Source of the DNA: Fidelibacterota bacterium REDSEA-S14_B6
GTDB taxonomy: Bacteria; Fidelibacterota; Marinisomatia; Marinisomatales; S15-B10
DNA: 5,833 nt
Reading direction: 5' to 3'
Assembly: GCA_001626655.1 (NCBI GenBank)
Contig: LUOC01000178.1
Location: 1 to 5,833, forward strand
In this document: positions 1 through 5,268 of the stretch, in pieces
How positions within the stretch are numbered: the first letter of the stretch is position 1
Layout of the letters: every line of letters begins with the position of its first letter
Program-made: the position numbers and the translations under genes
Notes under the pieces: model-generated
Databases searched by the model: none
What the model saw: only the letters and a program-made list of their open reading frames with translations
What the model was told of the DNA's origin: nothing

Positions 1-593
1 CCACCGACATCTGTGTCTACTTCGAGGGTGAGGTGCGCCACTCCGCAGTCGTCGCCATCGGCGGTGACAGTATATCCAACGACATTGCCATGATGACGCA
101 AGTGTCGCTGGAGGAATCGGAAGAGATCAAGACTCGGTACGGCTCCGCCAAGGCCGCCATGGCATCTACGGACCTCGATTTTGAACTGCCCCATCAGGCG
201 GACGAAACGCCGCGAAAAGCGAGCGAGCACGAAGTGTCCCGTTACGTGGAGGCGCGAATGACGGAAATCTTCCAGATGGTACGGCGGGAAATCGATCGGG
301 CGGATATCGATGCGCCCGTATCGTTCGGCGCTGTCCTTACGGGCGGCGGCGCCCTATTGAAGAATTGCGCAAGTCTCGGCGAAGAGATTCTAGACGCGCA
401 GGTGAAAATCGGTATTCCTAAAGGCTTGAGCGGTGTGGTGGATGTGGCGGCGAGCCCCATCTATGCCACCGCCATTGGACTGGTCCAGCATACATCAATG
501 AAAAGGCACGAGTTTGATTTCGCCGGTGCGAACGGCGCCGGCGTCGGTCAACTGATGAAGAACATTGGTGGCTGGTTCCGGGAATTCTTTTAG
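1..593 (+). CDS. ftsA: Cell division protein FtsA, C-terminal part (5' end outside window)
   Basis: FtsA is an actin-like ATPase that tethers FtsZ filaments to the inner face of the cytoplasmic membrane and recruits later divisome proteins. The reading frame is open from the left edge (first whole codon at base 3), so the GTG at 33 is internal: the preceding residues TDICVYFEGEV already match the family. About 196 residues are present, roughly the second half of a protein usually near 410-420 residues. Visible family features are the block GGDSISNDIA with a following EEIKTRYG, the nucleotide-binding glycine loop LTGGGALLKN (TGGG at 339-350), and a terminal amphipathic helix ending GGWFREFF (546-590), the membrane-targeting sequence of FtsA. 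The stop is TAG at 591-593. ftsZ follows after 79 bases on the same strand, the usual dcw order. Nothing suggests damage. Confidence 0.95.
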   Translation, partial: TDICVYFEGEVRHSAVVAIGGDSISNDIAMMTQVSLEESEEIKTRYGSAKAAMASTDLDFELPHQADETPRKASEHEVSRYVEARMTEIFQMVRREIDRADIDAPVSFGAVLTGGGALLKNCASLGEEILDAQVKIGIPKGLSGVVDVAASPIYATAIGLVQHTSMKRHEFDFAGANGAGVGQLMKNIGGWFREFF

Positions 594-635
594 TTAACAG
601 TGCGATGAGGGGAGAAGAGCGCTCAGGGGAGTGAC

Positions 636-661
636 TTACTCTGACTCGCGGGAGAGAGTAA
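636..661 (+). promoter_or_regulatory. Small hairpin abutting the ftsZ ribosome binding site
   Basis: TTACTCT (636-642) and AGAGTAA (655-661) are perfect inverted repeats of 7 bp with a 12-base loop. The right arm ends on the first base of the AAGGAGG Shine-Dalgarno. In the mRNA this weak stem could slightly modulate access to the ftsZ start. A stem this short may also occur by chance, so a regulatory role is only a suggestion. Confidence 0.25.
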
Positions 662-667
662 AGGAGG
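661..667 (+). promoter_or_regulatory. ftsZ ribosome binding site
   Basis: AAGGAGG lies five bases before ATG 673. It is a near-perfect anti-16S match and decides the ftsZ start. The alternative in-frame GTG at 631 has only a purine run pressed against it (AGGGGA directly before GTG) and would add a 14-residue leader not expected in FtsZ. Confidence 0.9.
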
Positions 668-672
668 ACAGC

Positions 673-1854
673 ATGCTGTTCGAATTCGATTCATTAGCAG
701 ATCAGAAAGCGCATATCAAGGTGATAGGCGTTGGTGGCGCCGGCGGTAACGCCGTTAACAGGATGATCGCCTCGGGGCTCAGCGGCGTCGAGTTCATCGC
801 GATCAACACTGATGCGCAGGACCTCAACAACAACAGGGCTGAAACAAAGATTCAGATAGGCAAGAATCTGACGAAAGGGCTCGGCGCCGGCGCAAAGGCG
901 GACATCGGCAGAACCGCCATGGAGACGGAAAAAGAAGCCGTCGCCACCATCATTGACGGCGCTGACATGATCTTTGTCACCGCCGGCATGGGCGGGGGAA
1001 CGGGAACGGGAGCGGCCCCCATCGTGGCTCAGATCGCGAGGGAAATGGGCGCTCTGACGGTTGGCGTTGTGACGCGACCGTTCAACTTTGAAGGGCCAAA
1101 GAGGATGAACCGAGGCGACTCAGGGATCGAAGAGATGCAGAAGAATTGCGATACGCTCATCTCGATTCCGAACCAGAAGCTGCTCTCAATCGTGGACAAA
1201 TCGACGACGGTGGTAGAAGCGTTCCAACTGGCGGACACGATTCTCCATCAGGCGACGCGGGGCATCTCGGACCTGATCAACGTCTACGGCCTCATTAACC
1301 TCGATTTCGCCGATGTGGACACAATCATGCGCGATATGGGAGACGCCATCATGGGGACCGGCGTCGCCACCGGCGAAGAAAGAGCGGTCCTTGCGGCGCA
1401 GGAGGCGATCTCCTCACCTCTTCTGGACGACGTCAATATGCGCGGCGCTCAGGGGGTACTGGTGAATATCACCGGCGGAGATGACCTCACCCTCATGGAG
1501 GCGGACGAAGCGACGAACATCATCTTCGAAGAAGCGGGACAGGACGCCAACATCATCTTCGGCGCTGTTATTGATCCGTCGCTTGGGGAAGAGATCCACG
1601 TCACCGTCATCGCCACCGGTTTTAACGCCAGGGCGCGGGCAGCTGAAGTGAGCTCGCCGGACGGACCTGAACCGCTGACGCCTTCCTTCAGGCAGGTCGC
1701 AGAGCAGATCCACGAGACGCCCAACGTGCCGACGCACCAAACGAAAGTGACGGAGGACGACAGAATACCTCTGGAGGCACCGGCGCCTGAACCGATCGTC
1801 TTCAAGGACGATGATCTGGAGATTCCTGCTTTCCTGAGACAGCGGCAGCAGTAG
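673..1854 (+). CDS. ftsZ: Cell division protein FtsZ (tubulin-like GTPase)
   Basis: FtsZ polymerises with GTP into the Z ring that positions and drives septation. The ATG at 673 gives 393 residues, with 14 residues before the first core strand IKVIGVGGAGGN, as in E. coli FtsZ. Seen in order: the N-terminal nucleotide-binding loop GGAGGNAVNRM (21-31), NTDAQDL (45-51), the tubulin signature GGGTGTG (107-113), the NRGDSGIEEM region (146-155) and the catalytic T7 loop NLDFADV (209-215), with both conserved Asp residues (211, 214) present. After the core comes a short acidic, proline-rich linker (about 320-380) and the conserved C-terminal peptide DLEIPAFLRQRQQ, which binds FtsA, so both partners of the tether are encoded here. 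No frame damage is seen. ftsZ is the last gene of its block, followed by a terminator. Confidence 0.98.
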   Translation: MLFEFDSLADQKAHIKVIGVGGAGGNAVNRMIASGLSGVEFIAINTDAQDLNNNRAETKIQIGKNLTKGLGAGAKADIGRTAMETEKEAVATIIDGADMIFVTAGMGGGTGTGAAPIVAQIAREMGALTVGVVTRPFNFEGPKRMNRGDSGIEEMQKNCDTLISIPNQKLLSIVDKSTTVVEAFQLADTILHQATRGISDLINVYGLINLDFADVDTIMRDMGDAIMGTGVATGEERAVLAAQEAISSPLLDDVNMRGAQGVLVNITGGDDLTLMEADEATNIIFEEAGQDANIIFGAVIDPSLGEEIHVTVIATGFNARARAAEVSSPDGPEPLTPSFRQVAEQIHETPNVPTHQTKVTEDDRIPLEAPAPEPIVFKDDDLEIPAFLRQRQQ

Positions 1855-1879
1855 GTCGGTCTCACACCACTCTCTCGAC

Positions 1880-1910
1880 GAAACCCCGCGGAAGCGGGGT
1901 TTCTCTTTTT
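1880..1910 (+). terminator. Rho-independent terminator after ftsZ
   Basis: The stem is GAAACCCCGC (1880-1889) pairing perfectly over 10 bp with GCGGGGTTTC (1894-1903), around a GGAA tetraloop of the stable GNRA type. It is followed by TCTTTTT (1904-1910) and lies 25 bases after the ftsZ stop. The strong GC core and U-run make this a confident intrinsic terminator ending the ftsA-ftsZ transcript. Confidence 0.93.
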
Positions 1911-1951
1911 GGGACGGTGCACTTGACAGATCTCGAAGAGTGCATGCTATT

Positions 1952-2076
1952 CCTGTCATTGCGAGCCCTCCCGATGGAATTGGGAGGGCTCGCAATCTCG
2001 TTACTGTTGTGCGGCCAAGAATAACGAGATCACTACGCCCCCCTCTGATTTCATCGAGGGCGGGCTGGTGATGAAG
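1952..2076. repeat. Composite palindromic (REP/BIME-like) intergenic element
   Basis: Two hairpin units face each other. Unit A (+) has perfect 15-bp arms, ATTGCGAGCCCTCCC (1958-1972) and GGGAGGGCTCGCAAT (1982-1996), around a 9-base loop. Unit B (read on -) has 17-base arms at 2029-2045 and 2056-2072 with 13 of 17 positions paired, around a 10-base loop. When unit B is reverse-complemented the two align: both share TCAT near the outer end, AGCCC in the first arm, GATG then AAT across the loop (GATGGAAT and GATGAAAT), and an identical inner end ATCTCGTTA (1995-2003; complement 2022-2030). An 18-base spacer lies between them. Related sequences in opposite orientation resemble REP pairs (BIMEs). 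The outer TGTCATTGCGAG with CAATCTC recalls palindromic repeats I have seen in many environmental genomes, from memory only. It codes for nothing recognisable. Confidence 0.75.
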
Positions 2077-2092
2077 CTAAAAGGTAGAAGAA

Positions 2093-2126
2093 CAGATGAC
2101 ATCTTTTTTGACAAAGATGTCATCTG
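2093..2126 (-). terminator. Probable terminator of the - strand aminotransferase/oxidase operon
   Basis: CAGATGACATCTTT (2093-2106) and AAAGATGTCATCTG (2113-2126) form a perfect 14-bp stem with a 6-base loop, starting 8 bases after the stop of the oxidase gene. On the - strand it is followed by TTCTTCTACCTTTT, a U-rich but interrupted tract. Position and symmetry fit an intrinsic terminator. The stem is AT-rich and the U-run imperfect, so it is less certain than the ftsZ terminator. Confidence 0.6.
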
Positions 2127-2134
2127 ACTAACGG

Positions 2135-3406
2135 TTAGTTGATCCAGTCCAAGAGGCGGTAGTAGCGGGAGGCGAAGGGGAGAAACCACGGGCGATTCCG
2201 GTAAAAAAGTATGGTCTGATGGGGAATCTCCGCGAAGGGGCTTCTCTCCTTCTGCCCCGAAATAAGGAGGCCCAGTTCTGTCCCGAGATAGGTGGCGATG
2301 GAGAGGCCGTGGCCGGAATAGCCGTTGGCATACCAGACGCCGTCCACTTTTCCGATGTGGGGCATGAGATCGAATGTGACGCCGAGTCGGCCGGACCATG
2401 AGTGCGTCAGCGGCACCCCCTCAAGCTGAGGAAAAACGGCGGTAAGCTGCGCCTGGAGAATGGCTGAGCTCTCTTCCAGATCAAGGTCGACGCTCAGATC
2501 GTTCCGGCCGCCCCACAGCATGCGACCGTCGGGCGTCAGCCTGAAATAGTTGATGAACCGCTTGGAGTCGTAATACATCCGCCGCTTCGGACTCAACTCA
2601 TCCTGAAGTTCTAAAGAGAGCGGCTCGGTGACGATGATGTAGCTCCCCACCGGAATCACTTTCGGCTTCAGCCGGGGGAGCGTCCTGTCGGTGTAACCGT
2701 TTGTCGCTATGATCACTTCATCAGCAGCCACCTCCCCCTGACCGGTGATCACGCGGAAGCGGCTCCCCTCCCTGTGAACCGACTCGACGCCAGAACCTTC
2801 AAACAGCTTTACACCGAGTTCACTTACGGCTCGGGAAAGGCCAAAGACATATTTCGCCGGCTGGATGCCGCCGCTGATCTCATCCGAGATGCCCCCGAAG
2901 AAACGGTCAGAGCCGATCTCCTCACGGATCTCTCCGCGGGGAATCTTTGTCATGGGGTGGCCGAATTCCGACTTAATCCAGTCGGCGTAAGATTCAAGGT
3001 CGCTGAGGTGGGACTCCTTCGCCGCCAGCGCCACGTGGCCCGAACGGGACCAGTCACAGTCGATGGCGTGCTCCCGGACGATATCTTCCAGAAGATCGAT
3101 GGCGTCCACGGACGCTTGCCAGAACTCACGTCCCTTCTCGGGGCCGTACTTCTTGTATATCTTCGAGAGCCCCTGCTTCAGTCCCGGCGTGGCCATGCCG
3201 CCGTTCCGGGAACTGGCACCCCAGCCGATGGTCTCTCTCTCCAGCACCGCCACGGAGGCGCCGGACTTCGCCAGAACTCTTGCCGCGCAGAGTCCCGTAT
3301 ATCCGCTTCCTACAATAGCGACATCAACATGAGAAGGCAATTCTGTTGAGACAGGAAGGTCGGCGGGGCGAGGGAACTGGTCCGTCCAGAAAGGTGATGT
3401 AATCAT
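2135..3406 (-). CDS. FAD-dependent amine/amino-acid oxidase, DAO family (PuuB/OrdL-like)
   Basis: This is a soluble flavoprotein of the DadA/OrdL group (DAO fold), which oxidatively deaminates secondary or primary amines and amino acids. Members include gamma-glutamylputrescine oxidase PuuB, and 423 residues is close to PuuB (about 426). The Rossmann dinucleotide motif VGSGYTG (32-38) is followed by the acidic ribose-binding residue in VLERE (Glu56) and the family block GASSRNGG (63-70). A second flavin-contacting stretch, IIATNGYT, lies at 232-239, and the C-terminal FAD loop is NGYSGHGLSIATYLG (361-375). No signal peptide or membrane segment is seen. The ATG (3406-3404) lies four bases after the stop of the upstream aminotransferase, with no good Shine-Dalgarno, so translation is probably coupled. 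With GabT-like and GSA-AM-like genes upstream, a role in polyamine/GABA-type catabolism is inferred; the true substrate is unknown. The gene is intact. Confidence 0.88.
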   Translation of the reverse strand: MITSPFWTDQFPRPADLPVSTELPSHVDVAIVGSGYTGLCAARVLAKSGASVAVLERETIGWGASSRNGGMATPGLKQGLSKIYKKYGPEKGREFWQASVDAIDLLEDIVREHAIDCDWSRSGHVALAAKESHLSDLESYADWIKSEFGHPMTKIPRGEIREEIGSDRFFGGISDEISGGIQPAKYVFGLSRAVSELGVKLFEGSGVESVHREGSRFRVITGQGEVAADEVIIATNGYTDRTLPRLKPKVIPVGSYIIVTEPLSLELQDELSPKRRMYYDSKRFINYFRLTPDGRMLWGGRNDLSVDLDLEESSAILQAQLTAVFPQLEGVPLTHSWSGRLGVTFDLMPHIGKVDGVWYANGYSGHGLSIATYLGTELGLLISGQKERSPFAEIPHQTILFYRNRPWFLPFASRYYRLLDWIN

Positions 3407-3413
3407 TACATCA
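3395..3413. promoter_or_regulatory. Palindrome spanning the aminotransferase stop and oxidase start
   Basis: TGATGTAAT (3395-3403) and ATTACATCA (3405-3413) are a perfect 9-bp inverted repeat around one base. It contains the TGA stop of the upstream gene (3413-3411) and the ATG start of the oxidase (3406-3404). In mRNA it could fold around the start codon, with a few central bases as loop, and be opened by ribosomes finishing the upstream gene, which would couple the two. Function is inferred from position only. Confidence 0.35.
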
Positions 3414-4025
3414 TTTTTTCGATGCGGCGACGGCGTCCTCGAATCGGTTCAGCGTTTCGTCAATAATTTCATCACTGTGAGCTTCGCAAATGAACAGGGG
3501 TTCCCGGGCGTCCATTTCAGCCCAGACACCGTTCTCATAGAGGTGCTTTGTGATTGCATCATAAAGTTCATCATTGTGATGTATAAGATCACGGACCTCC
3601 TTTGCCGGTGTTTTGGTCAGCAAAAATCCCTGCATGTTCGGGTGGCCCGTCATCTGGTGCGGTATGCCGGCGTCGGTGAGGACTCTGTCCATCCCTTCCT
3701 TGAGTCTCTCTCCCCGCTTTGACAGGTCAGAAAGCACGGGCGATGCGTCTAGTATTTCGAGGACCGCCTTTGCCGCCGCCATGCTGGCTCCGTTGGCGCC
3801 GAAGGTACCGGCGTGGGCGACACTGTCGGAACCGATCTGCTCCATCATCTTCCGCTTGCCGCCAAAGGCAGCCACCGGATATCCGTTGCCGAGACTCTTT
3901 GCGTAGGTAGAGATGTCCGGGATCACGCCGTAGGCCTCCCGAGCGCCGCCGTTGGCGAGGCGGAAACCGGTCTTTACTTCATCAAAAATCATGACGATAC
4001 CGTGGTCGTCGCACAGTTTTCTCAA
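3411..4025 (-). CDS. GSA-AM-like class III aminotransferase, C-terminal fragment of a broken gene
   Basis: This is the second half of a PLP-dependent aminotransferase of the glutamate-1-semialdehyde aminomutase group. It carries FDEVKTGFR, whose Asp (residue 15 from the TTG at 4025) should bind the pyridine nitrogen, and YAKSLGNGYPVAA, whose Lys (residue 43, codon 3899-3897) should form the Schiff base with PLP. The homologous frame does not begin at that weak TTG: it runs back to about 4079 and encodes PCLGNISGLEPDEGFLAH before it, typical of the family, so the fragment is the downstream part of the gene starting at 4663. It reads HAGTFGANGASM where true HemL proteins have a motif like AGTLSGNPLAM, so a catabolic aminotransferase is likelier than heme-pathway HemL. 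The stop TGA is four bases before the oxidase start. Alone it lacks the N-terminal cofactor phosphate-binding part and is probably inactive. Confidence 0.8.
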   Translation of the reverse strand: MRKLCDDHGIVMIFDEVKTGFRLANGGAREAYGVIPDISTYAKSLGNGYPVAAFGGKRKMMEQIGSDSVAHAGTFGANGASMAAAKAVLEILDASPVLSDLSKRGERLKEGMDRVLTDAGIPHQMTGHPNMQGFLLTKTPAKEVRDLIHHNDELYDAITKHLYENGVWAEMDAREPLFICEAHSDEIIDETLNRFEDAVAASKK

Positions 4026-4663
4026 GTGGGCGAGGAACCCCTCGTCAGGCTCGAGACCGGAAATGTTGCCGAGGCACGGCTTTCGAAATCGTTGAAGGGC
4101 AACAGGTAGAGATACTCTTTGATCTTTGCCGGGATGCCGCCGCCGATCTGCGCTGGCACAGGGACGTCCCTATCGCCCAAATCTTCAATGGCAGAACTGG
4201 CGGTGCTGAAGAGGACATAATCGTGGGCGCCGTGGTACTGCCCCTCAAACTTGATGAACTTCTCTCTACCGGTGACTCCCCGGGCGACGCGGAGGGCGTG
4301 CATGGTCGCTTCGGTACCGGTGTTGGTGAAACGGAGCATCTCCATACCGGGGATCATGCTCACTAGTTTTTCCGCCACCTCCACTTCCAGTTCGGTCGTA
4401 GCGGCGAAAGTGGTGCCCTTTTCGATAGCCTTCGCCACCGCTCCGTTCACACGGTCATCAGCGTGGCCGAGAATGATGGGTCCCCAACCGAGACGGTAGT
4501 CGATGAATTCGTTGCCGTCGGCATCCCAAATCATTGCCCCCTTCCCCTTCTTCACCACCGGTGTTGAGTCGGGACCCCAGTAGCGAAAGTTAGAGCTGAC
4601 CCCCTTGGACAAAACATTCATGGCTCTGTCAAATACAGCTTGAGATTTTTCTCTTTTCGGCAT
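4022..4663 (-). CDS. GSA-AM-like class III aminotransferase, N-terminal fragment of a broken gene
   Basis: This is the first half of the same aminotransferase. The ATG at 4663-4661 has a good GAGGAG Shine-Dalgarno (4674-4669) five bases ahead. The reading matches the family through residue 194: an N-terminal domain around VSSNFRYWG, a DADGNEFIDY strand, the PLP-phosphate region NTGTEATMHALRVARG (114-129) and the GSA-AM-like FEGQYHGAHD (139-148), ending in LPFNDFE (188-194). The remaining 19 codons after it (SRASATFPV and on) match nothing and end at TGA 4024-4022: they are out-of-frame reading of the downstream half. The two halves total about 416 residues against about 430-435 expected, with some 18 residues missing between NDFE and the Glu-Pro motif. 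The gene lies 29 bases downstream of the GabT-like gene, so co-transcription is likely. Pseudogene or assembly error is unresolved. Confidence 0.8.
   Translation of the reverse strand: MPKREKSQAVFDRAMNVLSKGVSSNFRYWGPDSTPVVKKGKGAMIWDADGNEFIDYRLGWGPIILGHADDRVNGAVAKAIEKGTTFAATTELEVEVAEKLVSMIPGMEMLRFTNTGTEATMHALRVARGVTGREKFIKFEGQYHGAHDYVLFSTASSAIEDLGDRDVPVPAQIGGGIPAKIKEYLYLLPFNDFESRASATFPVSSLTRGSSPT
4077..4085 (-). other. Out-of-frame deletion junction in the GSA-AM-like gene
   Basis: On the - strand the frame encoding NDFE ends at codon GAA (4084-4082), and the frame encoding PCLGN begins at CCG (4079-4077). Homologues such as E. coli HemL have about 18 residues between these points (helix plus the strand leading to Glu-Pro). 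The two frames differ in a way that needs a loss of 3n+1 bases; about 55 bases fits both the frame and the missing residues. The join lies beside the 8-bp palindrome TTTCGAAA (4081-4088). Confidence 0.7.
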
Positions 4664-4668
4664 TTTCT

Positions 4669-4674
4669 CTCCTC
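4669..4674 (-). promoter_or_regulatory. Ribosome binding site of the GSA-AM-like gene
   Basis: Read on the - strand, GAGGAG is placed five bases before ATG 4663, inside the 29-base gap after the GabT-like stop. It fixes the start of the second operon gene and implies independent ribosome loading rather than coupling to the gene upstream. Confidence 0.8.
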
Positions 4675-4692
4675 AGTTGTCGGTGATTCTTT

Positions 4693-5268
4693 TCACGAAA
4701 GGGCAAGGATATTCTTTTCGAGAATGGACATACCCTCCTCCAGTTCCCCATCGCTGATAGTGAGCGGCATGAGCGTTCGGATTACGTTGCCGCCAGTGCC
4801 CGCAAGGATCATGATAAGGCCGTCGGCGAGGCAGTTGTGCAGCACCTCTTCCGCCCGCTCTTTGGACGGCGCTGCCTCGGCCAAGCCGTCACAAATCTCC
4901 AGCGAATACATGGCACCGAGGCCTCTCGCCTCTTTTACGAAAGGCGATCTTTCAGCGATGGCGTGGAGCCGCTCAGGGATCGCTTCACCGAGCTCCGCCA
5001 TTTTCCCGTTCTGCTCCATTTCCTCGAGAACAGCGATGGCCGCCAGCGCCGCCCGGCACGCCACGGGGTTCCCGCCGAACGTGCCGCCGAGCCCGCCGGC
5101 GTGGACCTTGTCCATCATCTCCGCCCTACCGGTGATGGCTGAGAGCGGGAGTCCGCCGCTCATGGACTTTGCCAAGCAGATGATGTCCGGCTCGACACCA
5201 TATCCATCGCTTGCGAACATCTTCCCAGTCCTGCCGAAGCCTGTCTGCACCTCGTCAATAATCAGCAC
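4693..5268 (-). CDS. gabT: GABA-transaminase-like (GabT/PuuE) aminotransferase, C-terminal fragment of a broken gene
   Basis: This is the second half of a class III omega-aminotransferase, the group that moves the amino group of 4-aminobutyrate to 2-oxoglutarate. It starts with LIIDEVQTGFGRTG, containing the Asp that binds the PLP ring nitrogen. The Schiff-base Lys follows in CLAKSMSGGLPLSA (codon 5169-5167), then GGTFGGNPVAC, EARGLGAMYSLE and the C-terminal GNVIRTLMPLTISD block. All of these match GabT rather than the GSA-AM type encoded next door. The GTG at 5268 is simply the first start-like codon after the lesion; intact relatives have about 28 further residues (the Glu-Pro-Val-Gln-Gly-Glu-Gly-Gly segment and a helix) before this point. 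The stop is TGA at 4695-4693. With no N-terminal half attached it is unlikely to work. The family call is firm; the substrate (GABA, 5-aminovalerate, beta-alanine) is not. Confidence 0.8.
   Translation of the reverse strand: MLIIDEVQTGFGRTGKMFASDGYGVEPDIICLAKSMSGGLPLSAITGRAEMMDKVHAGGLGGTFGGNPVACRAALAAIAVLEEMEQNGKMAELGEAIPERLHAIAERSPFVKEARGLGAMYSLEICDGLAEAAPSKERAEEVLHNCLADGLIMILAGTGGNVIRTLMPLTISDGELEEGMSILEKNILALS

Noticed and set aside
33..35. GTG at 33 as the start of a short protein
   Set aside because: The frame is open to the window edge and the upstream residues already match FtsA.
631..672. GTG at 631 as the ftsZ start, adding 14 residues
   Set aside because: ATG 673 has an ideal AAGGAGG at five bases and gives the normal FtsZ N-terminus.
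1923..1953. TTGACA (1923-1928) with a TG-containing TATTCC near 1948 as a + strand promoter
   Set aside because: The -10 match is poor, the spacing is about 19, and no gene or recognisable RNA follows; it leads directly into the palindromic element.
1414..1995. Long - strand ORF of 193 codons opposite the 3' end of ftsZ
   Set aside because: It lies antisense over the conserved ftsZ core, the terminator and part of the palindromic element; its protein is low-complexity and Arg-rich without recognisable motifs.
2774..3349. + strand ORF of 191 codons inside the oxidase gene
   Set aside because: It is antisense to a fully conserved DAO-family protein and has no ribosome binding site or recognisable domain; a codon-bias shadow.
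4022..4025. Four-base TTGA stop/start overlap suggesting a naturally split, translationally coupled two-subunit aminotransferase
   Set aside because: The homologous frame of the second half extends upstream of the TTG, and about 18 conserved residues are missing at the join, so the overlap is a by-product of the frame change. The GTG overlap at 5262-5268 is rejected for the same reason.
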